Source of the DNA: Burkholderiaceae bacterium
Lineage (GTDB): Bacteria > Pseudomonadota > Gammaproteobacteria > Burkholderiales > Burkholderiaceae_E
Direction of reading: 5' to 3'
Assembly: GCA_023954135.1 (NCBI GenBank)
Contig: JAMLIN010000016.1
Location: forward strand, 1 to 64,000
DNA: 64,000 nucleotides
Position numbers and translations under genes: made by a program. This document shows positions 29,490 through 38,834 of the stretch, piece after piece. The notes below the pieces were generated by a model. That model was not told the origin of the DNA. It saw nothing but the letters and a program-made list of their open reading frames with translations, and did no database searches. Numbering within the stretch: position 1 is the stretch's first letter; each line of letters begins with the position of its first letter.

Positions 29490-30050
29490 CTACTTCAGTG
29501 CGCGCTCCCGCCACCAGTTGGGCGACACCGTCGCGAAGTCGCCGCCTTCATGCAGACGGTTCGCGAGCTCCAGCCCGGCGATGCCGGGAGGTGTCTCGAC
29601 CAGCCAGCGGGTACCGCTCTCGTCGAGCGCCCGCGAGACGCTGACGCCGTAGGCCGCAAGCATCCGGCCGAGCGATTCCGCATCGACGGGATTGCGGGTG
29701 GTGAGGATCGCGCCGCCGGGCAGGGCCCGCTTCACGGCGGGCGAGTCGGCGTCGCGAAACACCGGGGAACCCGCTGGCGCCTCGCCGCCAGTCGCCGCGT
29801 CGAACGCCTTGCCCGATGGCGTCGCGCGCTCGGCGAGCACCGGCTCGTCGCCATCGAAATCCACCCGCAGGCGCTCGTCGACCACGAGGTCGCGGCGCCG
29901 CTGGCCGTCATACCAGTGATGGGTGGCGGTGCCCGGCGTGGCCGTCGCGGCGGGCTTGGCCGGGCTCACGACGGGCGTGGCGATGGTCGTTTCGCCTGCA
30001 TGCGCCGGCAGGGCGGGCAACAGCACGGCGACGAGAAGGATTCGAAGCAT
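29490..30050 (-). CDS. Exported stand-alone subtilase-prodomain-like protein
   Basis: A 186-residue protein with a cleavable signal peptide (MLRILLVAVLLPALPAHA). After a low-complexity linker, residues about 110-186 (AESLGRMLAAYGVSVSRALD, RWLVETPPGIAGLELANRLH, FATVSPNWW) match the shape of an N-terminal prodomain of S8 proteases, which ends just before the catalytic domain with a xxxPNW-type sequence. Here it is a separate polypeptide. It starts two bases after the end of the subtilase gene upstream of it, and that subtilase has no prodomain of its own. It may act in trans as folding chaperone or inhibitor. The ATG at 30050 is chosen because it begins the signal peptide; the frame extends further without support. 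Confidence 0.7.
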   Translation of the reverse strand: MLRILLVAVLLPALPAHAGETTIATPVVSPAKPAATATPGTATHHWYDGQRRRDLVVDERLRVDFDGDEPVLAERATPSGKAFDAATGGEAPAGSPVFRDADSPAVKRALPGGAILTTRNPVDAESLGRMLAAYGVSVSRALDESGTRWLVETPPGIAGLELANRLHEGGDFATVSPNWWRERALK

Positions 30051-30051
30051 G

Positions 30052-31650
30052 TCAGCGTCCCCAGATCCGCATCTGCCAGCCCTGGAAGGTGCCGACATCG
30101 CCGGCCTGCAGATCGGCGACCCGCAGGATCCAGTTGCCCGTGGCCGGTTCGTTCAGGTGGCGGACGGTGCCGAAGCGCCAGCCCTCGTAATTACCGCAAT
30201 GTATCCCCAGGCGTCTTCTCGGGTCGTCGGGATCGGGGATGGAGCAGACTCGCGCTTCGGCGAGTCGACTCGTGAGTCCGTTCGGGCTGACGAGGTCGAT
30301 CTGCAGGTCGCCGGAATAGCTGTGCGCGGCAGTGAAGCGTACCTCGATGAACTCGATCTCCTGGATGTCGCAGCCGGCGATCGAGACGGTGTCGGAGACC
30401 GCCTGATCGAGGCTGTTGTCGACGACGGCGACGTTCGGATTGCGGACTCCGGATTCGCAGTACTTCTGCTCGACGCTGCCGCCGACCGTCTGCCAGCCCG
30501 GCGCAGCGGCGACGGCCGCCGCCGCATCGACGGTGCCGAAGCCGAAGTCCGGGTGATGCCACAGCCCGAAGTTCGACGTCCAGCCGGCGCTGCCCGGCAG
30601 ATTGCGCCGGGCGGTGCGGGCGAGGATCAGCTGCACATCGCGCCAGGTCAGCGCCGGGTTGGCCTCGAGCATCAGGGCGACGGTTCCCGAGACCATCGGC
30701 GAGCTCGCCGATGTACCGGTGAAATCCGCGATGTACCGGTTGTCGAGACCGGTGGTGGTGATCGCGCTTCGGGTGTTGCTCGAGGGCGCGCAGACCAGCA
30801 CGTTGGCGCCGGTCTCACCGTACCAGGGCCGCTGGCCGTTGTCGTCGACCGCGCAGACGGTGATCTGGCCGCGCTTGTTCACGTAGCCATCGTAGTTAGA
30901 GTTGTCCTCGAAGTTACCGCCGTTGCCTGCAGGGAACACGAAGATCGAGCCGAGCCCGCCCCGGCCCTGGGCGAGGCCCTGCTCGATCGCGGCATCGAAG
31001 CTCGCGTCCGACGAATAGAGCGCACCGGTATCGGGCGAGCCCCAGCTGTTGGCGTAGATCGCGTTGCGGTCGCGCTGGTAGCCGAGCGCATGAGCGATGT
31101 CGGCATCCATGTTGGTCGACAGCGGATTGAGCCCGACCATCGATGCCGCGGGCGCCACCCCCGAGCCTCCGATCGCGTTGCCGCCCCGCGCGGCGACGAT
31201 TCCGGCGACGGCGGTGCCGTGGACATTGCCCGCGGCGCAGGGCAGGGGGTAGTCGCTGCCGAAGTGGGCGCCGGGCCGGTAGTTGAAGCTGCCGCCCGCC
31301 ACGATGTTGGGCCGGAGGTCTTCATGGAGCACCTCGATGCCGCTGTCGACGACGGCGACCTGCACTCCCGCGCCGCTGGCCTGCTGCCAGGCGCCGGCGA
31401 TGCGCAGATCCTCCCCCGGGGTGCCGCCGCTCTGGCCGGTATTGCCGAGATGCCACTGCGAGGCGAGCAGCGGATCGGCGCCGCTTTCCGGCGTGGGCGC
31501 AGCCGTCAGGAAATAGGGCTGGGTGCAGCCGGCCTCGTTCAGGCGTTTCGTGCCCGGGCCGCCTCCACCGCCTCCGCCGCCGCAGGCGGCCATGACGAGC
31601 GAAGCGCAGACCACAGCGGCGGTCGGAAGGCCTTGCGGGACTTGGGGCAT
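30052..31650 (-). CDS. S8 subtilisin-like serine protease lipoprotein with P domain
   Basis: A 532-residue lipoprotein protease. The signal peptide ends VMAAC with Cys23, followed by a Gly run. The catalytic triad is intact: Asp102 in VAVVDSGIEV, His144 in NVHGTAVAG and Ser314 in GTSASSPMVSG, with the oxyanion Asn in FPAGNGG. Residues about 405-532 form a proprotein-convertase-type P domain (HSYSGDLQIDLVSPNGL ... GNWILRVADL). The catalytic domain begins almost directly after the lipobox linker (QWHLGNTGQ at about 66), so the usual N-terminal prodomain is missing. A prodomain-like protein is encoded immediately downstream. It is divergent from the pyruvate carboxylase gene over about 150 bases. 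Confidence 0.92.
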   Translation of the reverse strand: MPQVPQGLPTAAVVCASLVMAACGGGGGGGGPGTKRLNEAGCTQPYFLTAAPTPESGADPLLASQWHLGNTGQSGGTPGEDLRIAGAWQQASGAGVQVAVVDSGIEVLHEDLRPNIVAGGSFNYRPGAHFGSDYPLPCAAGNVHGTAVAGIVAARGGNAIGGSGVAPAASMVGLNPLSTNMDADIAHALGYQRDRNAIYANSWGSPDTGALYSSDASFDAAIEQGLAQGRGGLGSIFVFPAGNGGNFEDNSNYDGYVNKRGQITVCAVDDNGQRPWYGETGANVLVCAPSSNTRSAITTTGLDNRYIADFTGTSASSPMVSGTVALMLEANPALTWRDVQLILARTARRNLPGSAGWTSNFGLWHHPDFGFGTVDAAAAVAAAPGWQTVGGSVEQKYCESGVRNPNVAVVDNSLDQAVSDTVSIAGCDIQEIEFIEVRFTAAHSYSGDLQIDLVSPNGLTSRLAEARVCSIPDPDDPRRRLGIHCGNYEGWRFGTVRHLNEPATGNWILRVADLQAGDVGTFQGWQMRIWGR

Positions 31651-31801
31651 CGATTCGGGGCTGGCTGGTCCGGATGCCGAAGTTTAAGGGTTTTATCGGC
31701 ACGGTGATTGCTATCATCCTCGCGAACGATCCTCCGGTCGGGCCCACCCTTCCGGTTCGCTCTCCAATCGACGCTCCCGTCCTCCTTCTTCCGGAACGAC
31801 C

Positions 31802-34800
31802 ATGCCCCGCATCCAGACCCTGCTCGTGGCCAACCGCTCGGAGATATCGATCCGCGTCATGCGCGCCGCTGCCGAGATGGGCATCAGGACCGTTGCCATC
31901 TACTCGCACGAGGATCGCTTCTCGCTGCACCGCTTCAAGGCGGACGAAAGCTACCAGGTCGGCGAGGGCAGGAAGCCCCTGCAGGCCTATCTCGACATCG
32001 ACGACATCATCCGGGTGGCGCGGCTCGCGAAGGTCGACGCGATCCACCCGGGCTACGGCTTCCTGTCGGAGAACCCGGATTTCGCGCGTGCCTGCCGCAA
32101 GGCGGGGATCCTCTTCGTCGGACCCACCCCGGAGGTGATGACGACGCTCGGCAACAAGGTGTCGGCGCGCAACGCCGCGGTCGCCGCGGGTGTGCCGGTG
32201 ATGCCGGCGACCCCGCCGCTGCCGCCCGACATCGAAGCGGTGAAGCAGCTCGCGGCGAAGATCGGCTATCCGCTGATGCTCAAGGCGAGCTGGGGCGGAG
32301 GCGGGCGCGGCATGCGGGTGATCGAGGGCGAGGCCGACCTCGAGTCTCAGATCGAGGTTGCCCGGCGCGAGGCCGCCGCGGCCTTCGGCAACGACGAGGT
32401 CTACCTCGAGAAGCTGGTGCGCCGGGCGCGCCATGTCGAGGTGCAGCTGCTCGGCGACACCCACGGCAACCTGGTGCATCTCTTCGAGCGCGACTGCTCG
32501 GTGCAGCGGCGCAACCAGAAGGTGGTCGAGCGGGCGCCGGCGCCCTATCTCGACGAGGCGACCCGCGCCGCCCTGTGCGATGCGGCGCTCGCGCTAGGCC
32601 GGGCGGTGGGCTACAGCCATGCCGGTACGGTCGAGTTCCTGATGGACGCCGATACCGGCGAGTTCTATTTCATCGAGGTCAATCCGCGCATCCAGGTCGA
32701 GCACACCGTGACCGAGGAGGTCACCGGCATCGACATCGTCAAGGCCCAGATCACGATCGCGCAGGGCGCCCGGATCGGTTCGGCCGACTGTCCGGTGCCG
32801 GCGCAGTCGGACATCCGGCTCAACGGCCATGCGCTGCAGTGCCGGGTGACCACCGAGGATCCCGAGAACAACTTCACCCCGGACTACGGCCGCATCCAGG
32901 TCTACCGCAGCGCCTCGGGCTTCGGGATCCGGCTCGACGGCGGTACCGCGTATTCCGGGGCCGTGATCACGCCCTACTACGATTCGCTGCTGGTGAAGGT
33001 GACGGCCTGGGCACAGCGTGCCGACGAGGCGATCCACCGCATGGATCGGGCGTTGCGGGAGTTCCGCATCCGCGGCGTGGCGACCAACCTGCAGTTCGTC
33101 GAGAACGTCATCAACCATCCGGATTTCCTCGCCGGCCGGATCACGACGCGCTTCATCGACGAGACCCCGGAGCTTTTCAGCTTCGCCCGGCGGCGCGACC
33201 GCGCCTCGCGGCTGCTGCGCTACATCACCCAGGTGAGCGTCAACGGGCATCCCGACATGGCGGGGCGGACGGCGCCCGATCTCTCCCACCATCATCTCGC
33301 CCTGCCGCGGACCGATCTCGCCGAGCCGGTCCGCCCGGGAAGCCGGGACCGGCTGCGCGAGCTCGGGCCCGAGAAGTTCGCGCAGTGGATGCTCGACGAG
33401 CCGAGGGTGCTGCTCACCGACACCACGATGCGCGATGCCCACCAGTCGCTGTTCGCGACCCGGATGCGGACCATCGACATGGCGCGGATCGCGCCGCACT
33501 ACGCCCGCCTGCTGCCGGGCCTGTTCTCGGTCGAGTGCTGGGGCGGGGCGACCTTCGACGTGGCGATGCGCTTCCTGAAGGAGGACCCGTGGCAGCGCCT
33601 CGCGGCCCTGCGCGCGGCCATGCCCAACCTGCTGCTGCAGATGCTGCTTCGCGGCAGCAACGCGGTCGGCTACACGAATTACGCGGACAACGTCGTTCGT
33701 CATTTCGTGGCGCAGGCGGCTCACAACGGGATCGATCTCTTTCGCGTATTCGACTCGCTCAACTGGGTCGAGAACATGCGGGTGGCGATCGACGCGGTGC
33801 GGGAGTCGGGTACGCTGTGCGAGGGCGCCATCTGCTACACAGGAGATCTGTTCGATTCCTCGCGCCCGAAGTACGACCTCGCCTACTACGTCGGCATCGC
33901 GAAGCAGTTGCGCGCTGCCGGCGTCAACGTGCTCGGCATCAAGGACATGGCGGGTGTCTGTCGGCCCCGGGCGGCGGAACTGCTTGTGCGCACCCTGAAG
34001 GAGGAGACCGGGCTGCCGGTGCACTTCCATACGCACGACACCAGCGGGATCTCCGCTGCCTCGGTGCTGGCGGCCGTCGCCGGCGGAGCGGACGCGGTCG
34101 ATGGCGCGATGGACGCGATGAGCGGGCTCACCTCTCAGCCCAATCTCAACGCGATCGTCGCCGCGCTCGCAGGCTCGCCCCGCGATCCCGCCGCCGGGGG
34201 CGGGGTCGACGCGGACGCGATGCGCGACATCGCCCACTATTGGGAGGGCGTGCGACGCCTCTACGCACCGTTCGAATCCGACATCCGTTCCGGCACGGCC
34301 GACGTCTATCGCCACGAGATGCCCGGTGGCCAGTACACCAATCTTCGCGAGCAGGCGCGCTCGATGGGGCTGGACCATCGCTGGCCGGAAGTCGCCCGCG
34401 CCTACGCCGAGGTCAACCGGCTCTTCGGCGACATCGTCAAGGTGACGCCGACCTCGAAGGTGGTCGGCGACCTGGCCATCTTCATGGTCGCGAACGATCT
34501 CGATCCGGCGGCGATCGCCGATTCCTCGCGCGAGATCGCGTTCCCCGAATCGGTGGTGGCGCTGTTTCGCGGCGAGCTGGGCTTTCCCCCGGATGGATTT
34601 CCGGAGGCACTGTCACGCAAGGTGTTGCGCGGCGATCCGCCCGCGCCCTACCGGCCGGGCGACCGGATCGCGCCGGTCGATCTCGATGCAGCCCGCGCCG
34701 ACGCGGAGAAGGCGGCCAGCCGCCAGGTCTCCGAGACCGAATTCTGCTCCTACCTGATGTACCCGAAGGTGTTTCGCGACTATGCGGAGCATCGCCGGAC

Positions 34801-35257
34801 CTATGGCGACGTGAGCCGCCTGCCGACGCAGACCTTCTTCTACGGGATGCGCGAGCGCGAGGAGATCACGGTCGACATCGATCGCGGCAAGACCCTCGTG
34901 GTCCGGATGCAGGGCACCGCGCCTGCCGAGGACGAGGGTGTGGTGCGCGCGTTCTACGAGCTCAACGGCCAGCCGCGCACGTCGCGGGTCGAGCAGGCGG
35001 GGGCGAAGCAGGCGCCGCGGCGGCTTCGCGCCGATCCGGAGGATCCCACGCATGTGGCCGCCCCCATGCCGGGGATGATCGTCACGGTGGCGGTCAAGTC
35101 CGGGCAGCGTGTCGGCGCCGGCGATCCGCTGCTCTCGATCGAGGCGATGAAGATGGAGACGCAGATCCGTGCCGAGCGCGACTGCACCGTGAAGGCGCTG
35201 CACGTGAAGCCCGGCGAGACCATCGAAGCGCACGATCTCCTGCTGGAGATCGACTAA
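31802..35257 (+). CDS. pyc: Pyruvate carboxylase, single polypeptide
   Basis: A 1151-residue biotin enzyme making oxaloacetate from pyruvate, bicarbonate and ATP. Domains in order: biotin carboxylase (IQTLLVANRSEISIRVMRAA, the ATP-grasp KASWGGGGRGMR, EVNPRIQVEHTVTEE), carboxyltransferase (LLTDTTMRDAHQSLFATRMR, DSLNWVENM, IKDMAGVCRP, HFHTHDTSG) and a C-terminal biotin carrier domain with EAMKM, where Lys1117 would be biotinylated. Length equals typical bacterial PYC, and no truncation is seen. It is anaplerotic, feeding the TCA cycle; fbp in the same window shares the gluconeogenic direction. It is alone on its strand and overlaps the stop of the convergent phosphatase gene by four bases. Confidence 0.96.
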   Translation: MPRIQTLLVANRSEISIRVMRAAAEMGIRTVAIYSHEDRFSLHRFKADESYQVGEGRKPLQAYLDIDDIIRVARLAKVDAIHPGYGFLSENPDFARACRKAGILFVGPTPEVMTTLGNKVSARNAAVAAGVPVMPATPPLPPDIEAVKQLAAKIGYPLMLKASWGGGGRGMRVIEGEADLESQIEVARREAAAAFGNDEVYLEKLVRRARHVEVQLLGDTHGNLVHLFERDCSVQRRNQKVVERAPAPYLDEATRAALCDAALALGRAVGYSHAGTVEFLMDADTGEFYFIEVNPRIQVEHTVTEEVTGIDIVKAQITIAQGARIGSADCPVPAQSDIRLNGHALQCRVTTEDPENNFTPDYGRIQVYRSASGFGIRLDGGTAYSGAVITPYYDSLLVKVTAWAQRADEAIHRMDRALREFRIRGVATNLQFVENVINHPDFLAGRITTRFIDETPELFSFARRRDRASRLLRYITQVSVNGHPDMAGRTAPDLSHHHLALPRTDLAEPVRPGSRDRLRELGPEKFAQWMLDEPRVLLTDTTMRDAHQSLFATRMRTIDMARIAPHYARLLPGLFSVECWGGATFDVAMRFLKEDPWQRLAALRAAMPNLLLQMLLRGSNAVGYTNYADNVVRHFVAQAAHNGIDLFRVFDSLNWVENMRVAIDAVRESGTLCEGAICYTGDLFDSSRPKYDLAYYVGIAKQLRAAGVNVLGIKDMAGVCRPRAAELLVRTLKEETGLPVHFHTHDTSGISAASVLAAVAGGADAVDGAMDAMSGLTSQPNLNAIVAALAGSPRDPAAGGGVDADAMRDIAHYWEGVRRLYAPFESDIRSGTADVYRHEMPGGQYTNLREQARSMGLDHRWPEVARAYAEVNRLFGDIVKVTPTSKVVGDLAIFMVANDLDPAAIADSSREIAFPESVVALFRGELGFPPDGFPEALSRKVLRGDPPAPYRPGDRIAPVDLDAARADAEKAASRQVSETEFCSYLMYPKVFRDYAEHRRTYGDVSRLPTQTFFYGMREREEITVDIDRGKTLVVRMQGTAPAEDEGVVRAFYELNGQPRTSRVEQAGAKQAPRRLRADPEDPTHVAAPMPGMIVTVAVKSGQRVGAGDPLLSIEAMKMETQIRAERDCTVKALHVKPGETIEAHDLLLEID

Positions 35258-35925
35258 GCCGCGCTGATGGCTTCCGCGCGGCCGTCCATCTCGAGGTGCG
35301 GGATGTGGTTGAAGGAGAGCAGCCGGTAGCGGCCCCCGCCGGCGATCAGCTCGCAGATGCCGGTATTGCGGAACTGGAGGTTGAGCTCGATCGCGGTGGC
35401 GGGCGGCGCGCCGAGGATGTCAGCCACCACGCGGCATATCGCGCCACCCGAGCTGACCACGAGAATCCGGTCCTCGCGTCCGGCCCCTTGCGTTGCGGCG
35501 GCCAGTCCCGCCGATATCCGTGCCCCGAACTCGGTCCAGGTCTCCGGCACGTCGGCGAGGCCCGTATCGGCCCAGTGGTTCATCGCGTTGCGAAAGGTCT
35601 GCCAGTAGTCCTTGTAGTCGGCGAGCTGGTGCTCGACCGGCGAGCGGCCCATGGTGAACGCGGAATAGATCGGGCCGGCGTGATACTCGTCGAAGCCGGG
35701 GTGGACGACGGGCTCCACCGTCTCGCCCATGGCGGACAGGATGGCGGTCGCGGTATCGCGCTGGCGCGCGAGGGTGCCGCAGAACACCCGCGAGAAGCGC
35801 AGGCCACGCTCGGCGAAGTGTTCCCCCAGCCAGCGCGACTGGCGGTGGCCGAGCTCGGAGAGGCGATCGTAGTCTTCGGTGCCGAATGACGCCTGGCCGT
35901 GGCGCACGAGATGGATCAGGGACAT
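35254..35925 (-). CDS. Histidine phosphatase (phosphoglycerate-mutase-like) family protein
   Basis: A 223-residue branch-1 histidine phosphatase. The phosphohistidine motif LVRHGQASFG is at the N-terminus; the second catalytic segment is VVSSGGAICRVVADIL. The usual SGH of the C-terminal motif reads SGG, so the second catalytic His appears replaced by Gly. Together with FDEYHAGPI this marks a divergent member whose activity needs checking. The substrate is unknown. The ATG at 35925 directly precedes SLIHLVRHG; the longer frame to 35994 has no support. Its stop overlaps that of pyruvate carboxylase by four bases in convergent orientation. Confidence 0.85.
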   Translation of the reverse strand: MSLIHLVRHGQASFGTEDYDRLSELGHRQSRWLGEHFAERGLRFSRVFCGTLARQRDTATAILSAMGETVEPVVHPGFDEYHAGPIYSAFTMGRSPVEHQLADYKDYWQTFRNAMNHWADTGLADVPETWTEFGARISAGLAAATQGAGREDRILVVSSGGAICRVVADILGAPPATAIELNLQFRNTGICELIAGGGRYRLLSFNHIPHLEMDGRAEAISAA

Positions 35926-36077
35926 CGGGGCGGTCGGTATGGAAGCGGGACGGGCCCCGATTATCCCGAATCCCGCCGCCGGCGTCCCGCGCACCGCCGG
36001 GGCCGAGGTGCTTGCGCTATCCTTGAGCCGTCCGGAGTCCGGTGGATCGGGCCCGCAAACGGAGACAAGGGAAGACG

Positions 36078-37619
36078 ATGTTCCATCCGAGCCTGCATGC
36101 CAAGAACGCCCCCGACCGGATCGCCTATCGCATGGCGGAGTCCGGCGAAACCGTCAGCTACGGCCAGCTCGACGAAGCTTCGAATCGTTTCGCCCAGCTG
36201 CTGCGCGCAAGCGGCGTCGGCCCCGGCGAGCACATCGCCCTGATGGTCGAGAATCATCCGCGCTTCTACGAGATCTGCTGGGGCGCGCAGCGCTCCGGCG
36301 TGATCTTCACCGCGATCAGCACCCGGCTCAGCGCCGAGGAAGCCGCCTACATCGTCAACGATTGCGGCGCGAAGCTGTTCGTCGGCTCGAGGAAGCTCGC
36401 CGATGTCTGCGCGAAGCTGCCGGCCCTCACTGCGGCGGTACGTCGCTGGCTGATGCTCGACGGCACGGTCGACGGCTTCGAGTCCTGGGAGGCGGCGATG
36501 GCCGCCCAGCCGGCGGTCCCGGTGGACGACGAGGTGGCGGGCAGCGACATGCTGTACTCCTCGGGAACGACCGGCCGGCCCAAGGGCGTCGCCATGCCCT
36601 TCGAGCGCGAGCCGATCGACGCGATCTCCCCCCTGCTCGAGGTCACCCGCAAGGTCTACGGCATGGACGAGAGCACCGTCTACCTGTCGCCCGCGCCTCT
36701 CTATCATGCGGCGCCGCTGCGCTTCAACATGTCGGTCATGCGCCTTGGCGGAACCTGCGTGATCATGGAGCACTTCGATCCCCAGCGTTATCTGGAGCTC
36801 GTCGAGCAGCGCCGCATCACCCATACCCAGGTGGTGCCGACGATGTTCGTGCGCATGCTGAAGCTGCCGGAGGAAGTGCGATCGCGCTACGACGTCTCGT
36901 CGCTGAAGTGCGCGGTCCACGCGGCGGCGCCCTGTCCGATTCCGGTCAAGCAGCAGATGATCGAATGGTGGGGGCCGATCCTCTGGGAGTACTACGCCGG
37001 CACCGAGGGCAACGGCATGACGCTCGTCGGTTCGCAGGAGTGGCTGACGCATCCGGGCACGGTCGGCCGCGCGGTGATCGGCAAGCTGAGGATCTGCGAC
37101 GACGACGGCAACGAGTTGCCGGTCGGCGAGCAGGGAACCATCTATTTCTCCGACGGCCGGGACTTCAAGTACCACAACGATCCGGAGAAGACGGCGCAGT
37201 CGAGGAACGCGAAGGGCTGGACCACCCTGGGCGACGTCGGCTACATCGACGAGGAAGGCTTTCTCTATCTCACCGACCGCAAGGCCTTCATGATCATCTC
37301 GGGCGGGGTGAACATCTATCCGCAGGAGGCGGAGAACCTGCTCGTGATGCATCCGAAGGTCGCCGACGTCGCGGTCTTCGGGGTGCCGAACGAGGAGTTC
37401 GGCGAGGAGGTCAAGGCGGTCGTCCAGCCGCGCGACATGCGCGATGCCTCTCCCGAGCTCGCCGCCGAGCTGATCGCCTGGTGCCGCGAGCGGCTCGCGC
37501 ACATCAAGTGCCCGAAGACGGTCGACTTCGAGGAGGAGCTGCCGCGGGCGGCAACCGGCAAGCTCTACAAGCGCCAGTTGCGCGACCGCTACTGGGAAGG
37601 CCGGGCGACGAAGATCTAG
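36078..37619 (+). CDS. AMP-forming acyl-CoA synthetase
   Basis: A 513-residue member of the ANL adenylating superfamily, activating a carboxylic acid to its CoA thioester with ATP. Core motifs are present: the P-loop-like YSSGTTGRPKGV, the acyl-site YYAGTEGNG, the hinge-region TGD-equivalent LGDVGYIDEEGFLYLTDR, and the catalytic Lys in the C-terminal RAATGKLYKRQLR. It resembles FadD-type acyl-CoA ligases, but the acid cannot be read from sequence. GGAGACAAGGGA precedes the ATG at 36078; the longer frame from 36042 is not supported. It converges with a CaiB-type CoA-transferase gene, stops overlapping by four bases, so the two could serve one acyl-CoA pathway. Confidence 0.92.
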   Translation: MFHPSLHAKNAPDRIAYRMAESGETVSYGQLDEASNRFAQLLRASGVGPGEHIALMVENHPRFYEICWGAQRSGVIFTAISTRLSAEEAAYIVNDCGAKLFVGSRKLADVCAKLPALTAAVRRWLMLDGTVDGFESWEAAMAAQPAVPVDDEVAGSDMLYSSGTTGRPKGVAMPFEREPIDAISPLLEVTRKVYGMDESTVYLSPAPLYHAAPLRFNMSVMRLGGTCVIMEHFDPQRYLELVEQRRITHTQVVPTMFVRMLKLPEEVRSRYDVSSLKCAVHAAAPCPIPVKQQMIEWWGPILWEYYAGTEGNGMTLVGSQEWLTHPGTVGRAVIGKLRICDDDGNELPVGEQGTIYFSDGRDFKYHNDPEKTAQSRNAKGWTTLGDVGYIDEEGFLYLTDRKAFMIISGGVNIYPQEAENLLVMHPKVADVAVFGVPNEEFGEEVKAVVQPRDMRDASPELAAELIAWCRERLAHIKCPKTVDFEEELPRAATGKLYKRQLRDRYWEGRATKI

Positions 37620-38800
37620 ACGACGCCGGCTTCGCGCAGGCGGGCGATGTCGGTGGCGCCGTAGCCGATGGCGGCCAGGATCTCGTCGGTATGCTCGCCG
37701 AGGATCGGTGCCCGGCTGCGGATCCCGGTGTCGGCATCCGACAGCTGCACCGGCACCGCCGCGACCGGCGCGGGCCGTTGCAGGCCTGGGAACCCGGTCG
37801 GGTGGAGCAGCCCGAGGGCGGCCGTCTGCGGATGGTCGAGCGCCTGCTGGGCCGATAGCACGGGGCCGGACGGGATCTTCGCTTCGCCGAGAATGCGCAC
37901 GATCTCGTCGGTGTTGCGTCGAGCGCACCATTCGCGCATCGCGTCGTCGATCGGTCCGGAGTTGCGACCGCGGGCATCGTCGTCCGCGAAGCGCGGATCC
38001 TCGAGCATCCACTCCTGGCCGACGAGCTTCGCCCAGCGCCGGAACAGCGGATGCCCGACCACCTGCACGAGCACGTGGCCATCGCGCGTGGGATAGATGT
38101 TCAGCGGCGCCGCCGTCTGCCCGAGGTTCCCGGTCGGACGCCGGTCGGCCCTGATCGTGGCCTGCTCGATCAGCATGCTGTTGGTGGTCGCCAGCGCGGT
38201 GCCCAGCAGCGAGCCGGTCACCTGCTGGCCTCGGCCGGTCTGCTCGCGAGCCATCAGGGCGCCCATCGTGCCGAAGGCGCAGTGAAGGGCGGTCCCGAAG
38301 TCGACCCAGTTGACGGCCGCGCGATAGGGTTCGCCCGGCTTGCCGGTCATGAATACGCTCCCCGACATCGCCTGGCCGACTCCGTCGAAGCCGACGTAGT
38401 CCGCCATCGGGCCGCTCGGGCCGTAGGCGGAGCTGGTGGTGAGGATGATGCGCGGATTGATGGCGGCAAGGCTTGCATGGTCGATGCCCATCGACACCAG
38501 GGTCGCCGCCGGCAGGTTCGCCACCACGACATCGGCGCGCTCGACGAGGCGCCGGACGATCTCGCGGCCTTCCGGACTCGTCGGATCGAGCGTCAGGGAA
38601 CGCTTGTTGCGGTTCATCTGCAGGAAGAGCGCGCCTTCGCCGGTCTCCGACACCGGGCCGACGAAGCGATCCTCGCTGCCGCCGCGCTTGTCGATGCGTA
38701 TGACGTCGGCGCCGAGCTCGGCGAGCAGGGCAGCGCAATACGGCCCCGCGATGTAGCGACCGAAGTCGAGCACCTGGATGCCGGCCAGTGGTCCAGCCAT
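37616..38800 (-). CDS. Family III (CaiB/BaiF) CoA transferase
   Basis: A 394-residue family III CoA transferase, moving CoA between organic acids. The N-terminus GPLAGIQVLDFGRYIAGPYC and the segment LGADVIRIDKRGG are typical. The catalytic Asp region is visible as NRNKRSLTLDPTSPEGREIV followed by ADVVVANLPA, and GRGQQVTGSLLGTAL lies in the middle. The interlocked-dimer architecture is known for the family, not seen here. GAGGAGAAAGTC before the ATG at 38800 fixes the start; the upstream frame is a shadow. It follows cphA on the same strand by 34 bases and could be read from that transcript, although no metabolic link with cyanophycin is evident. Confidence 0.92.
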   Translation of the reverse strand: MAGPLAGIQVLDFGRYIAGPYCAALLAELGADVIRIDKRGGSEDRFVGPVSETGEGALFLQMNRNKRSLTLDPTSPEGREIVRRLVERADVVVANLPAATLVSMGIDHASLAAINPRIILTTSSAYGPSGPMADYVGFDGVGQAMSGSVFMTGKPGEPYRAAVNWVDFGTALHCAFGTMGALMAREQTGRGQQVTGSLLGTALATTNSMLIEQATIRADRRPTGNLGQTAAPLNIYPTRDGHVLVQVVGHPLFRRWAKLVGQEWMLEDPRFADDDARGRNSGPIDDAMREWCARRNTDEIVRILGEAKIPSGPVLSAQQALDHPQTAALGLLHPTGFPGLQRPAPVAAVPVQLSDADTGIRSRAPILGEHTDEILAAIGYGATDIARLREAGVV

Positions 38801-38834
38801 GACTTTCTCCTCGGGGAACCGACCGGGGAGTCTA

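Noticed and set aside
31708..35889. 1393-codon open frame on the plus strand over pyruvate carboxylase
   Set aside because: Low-complexity Arg/Gly/Ala translation overlapping a complete, motif-bearing pyruvate carboxylase in another frame.
35961..38738. 925-codon minus-strand frame over the acyl-CoA synthetase and CoA transferase
   Set aside because: Shadow frame crossing two real convergent genes; no motif.
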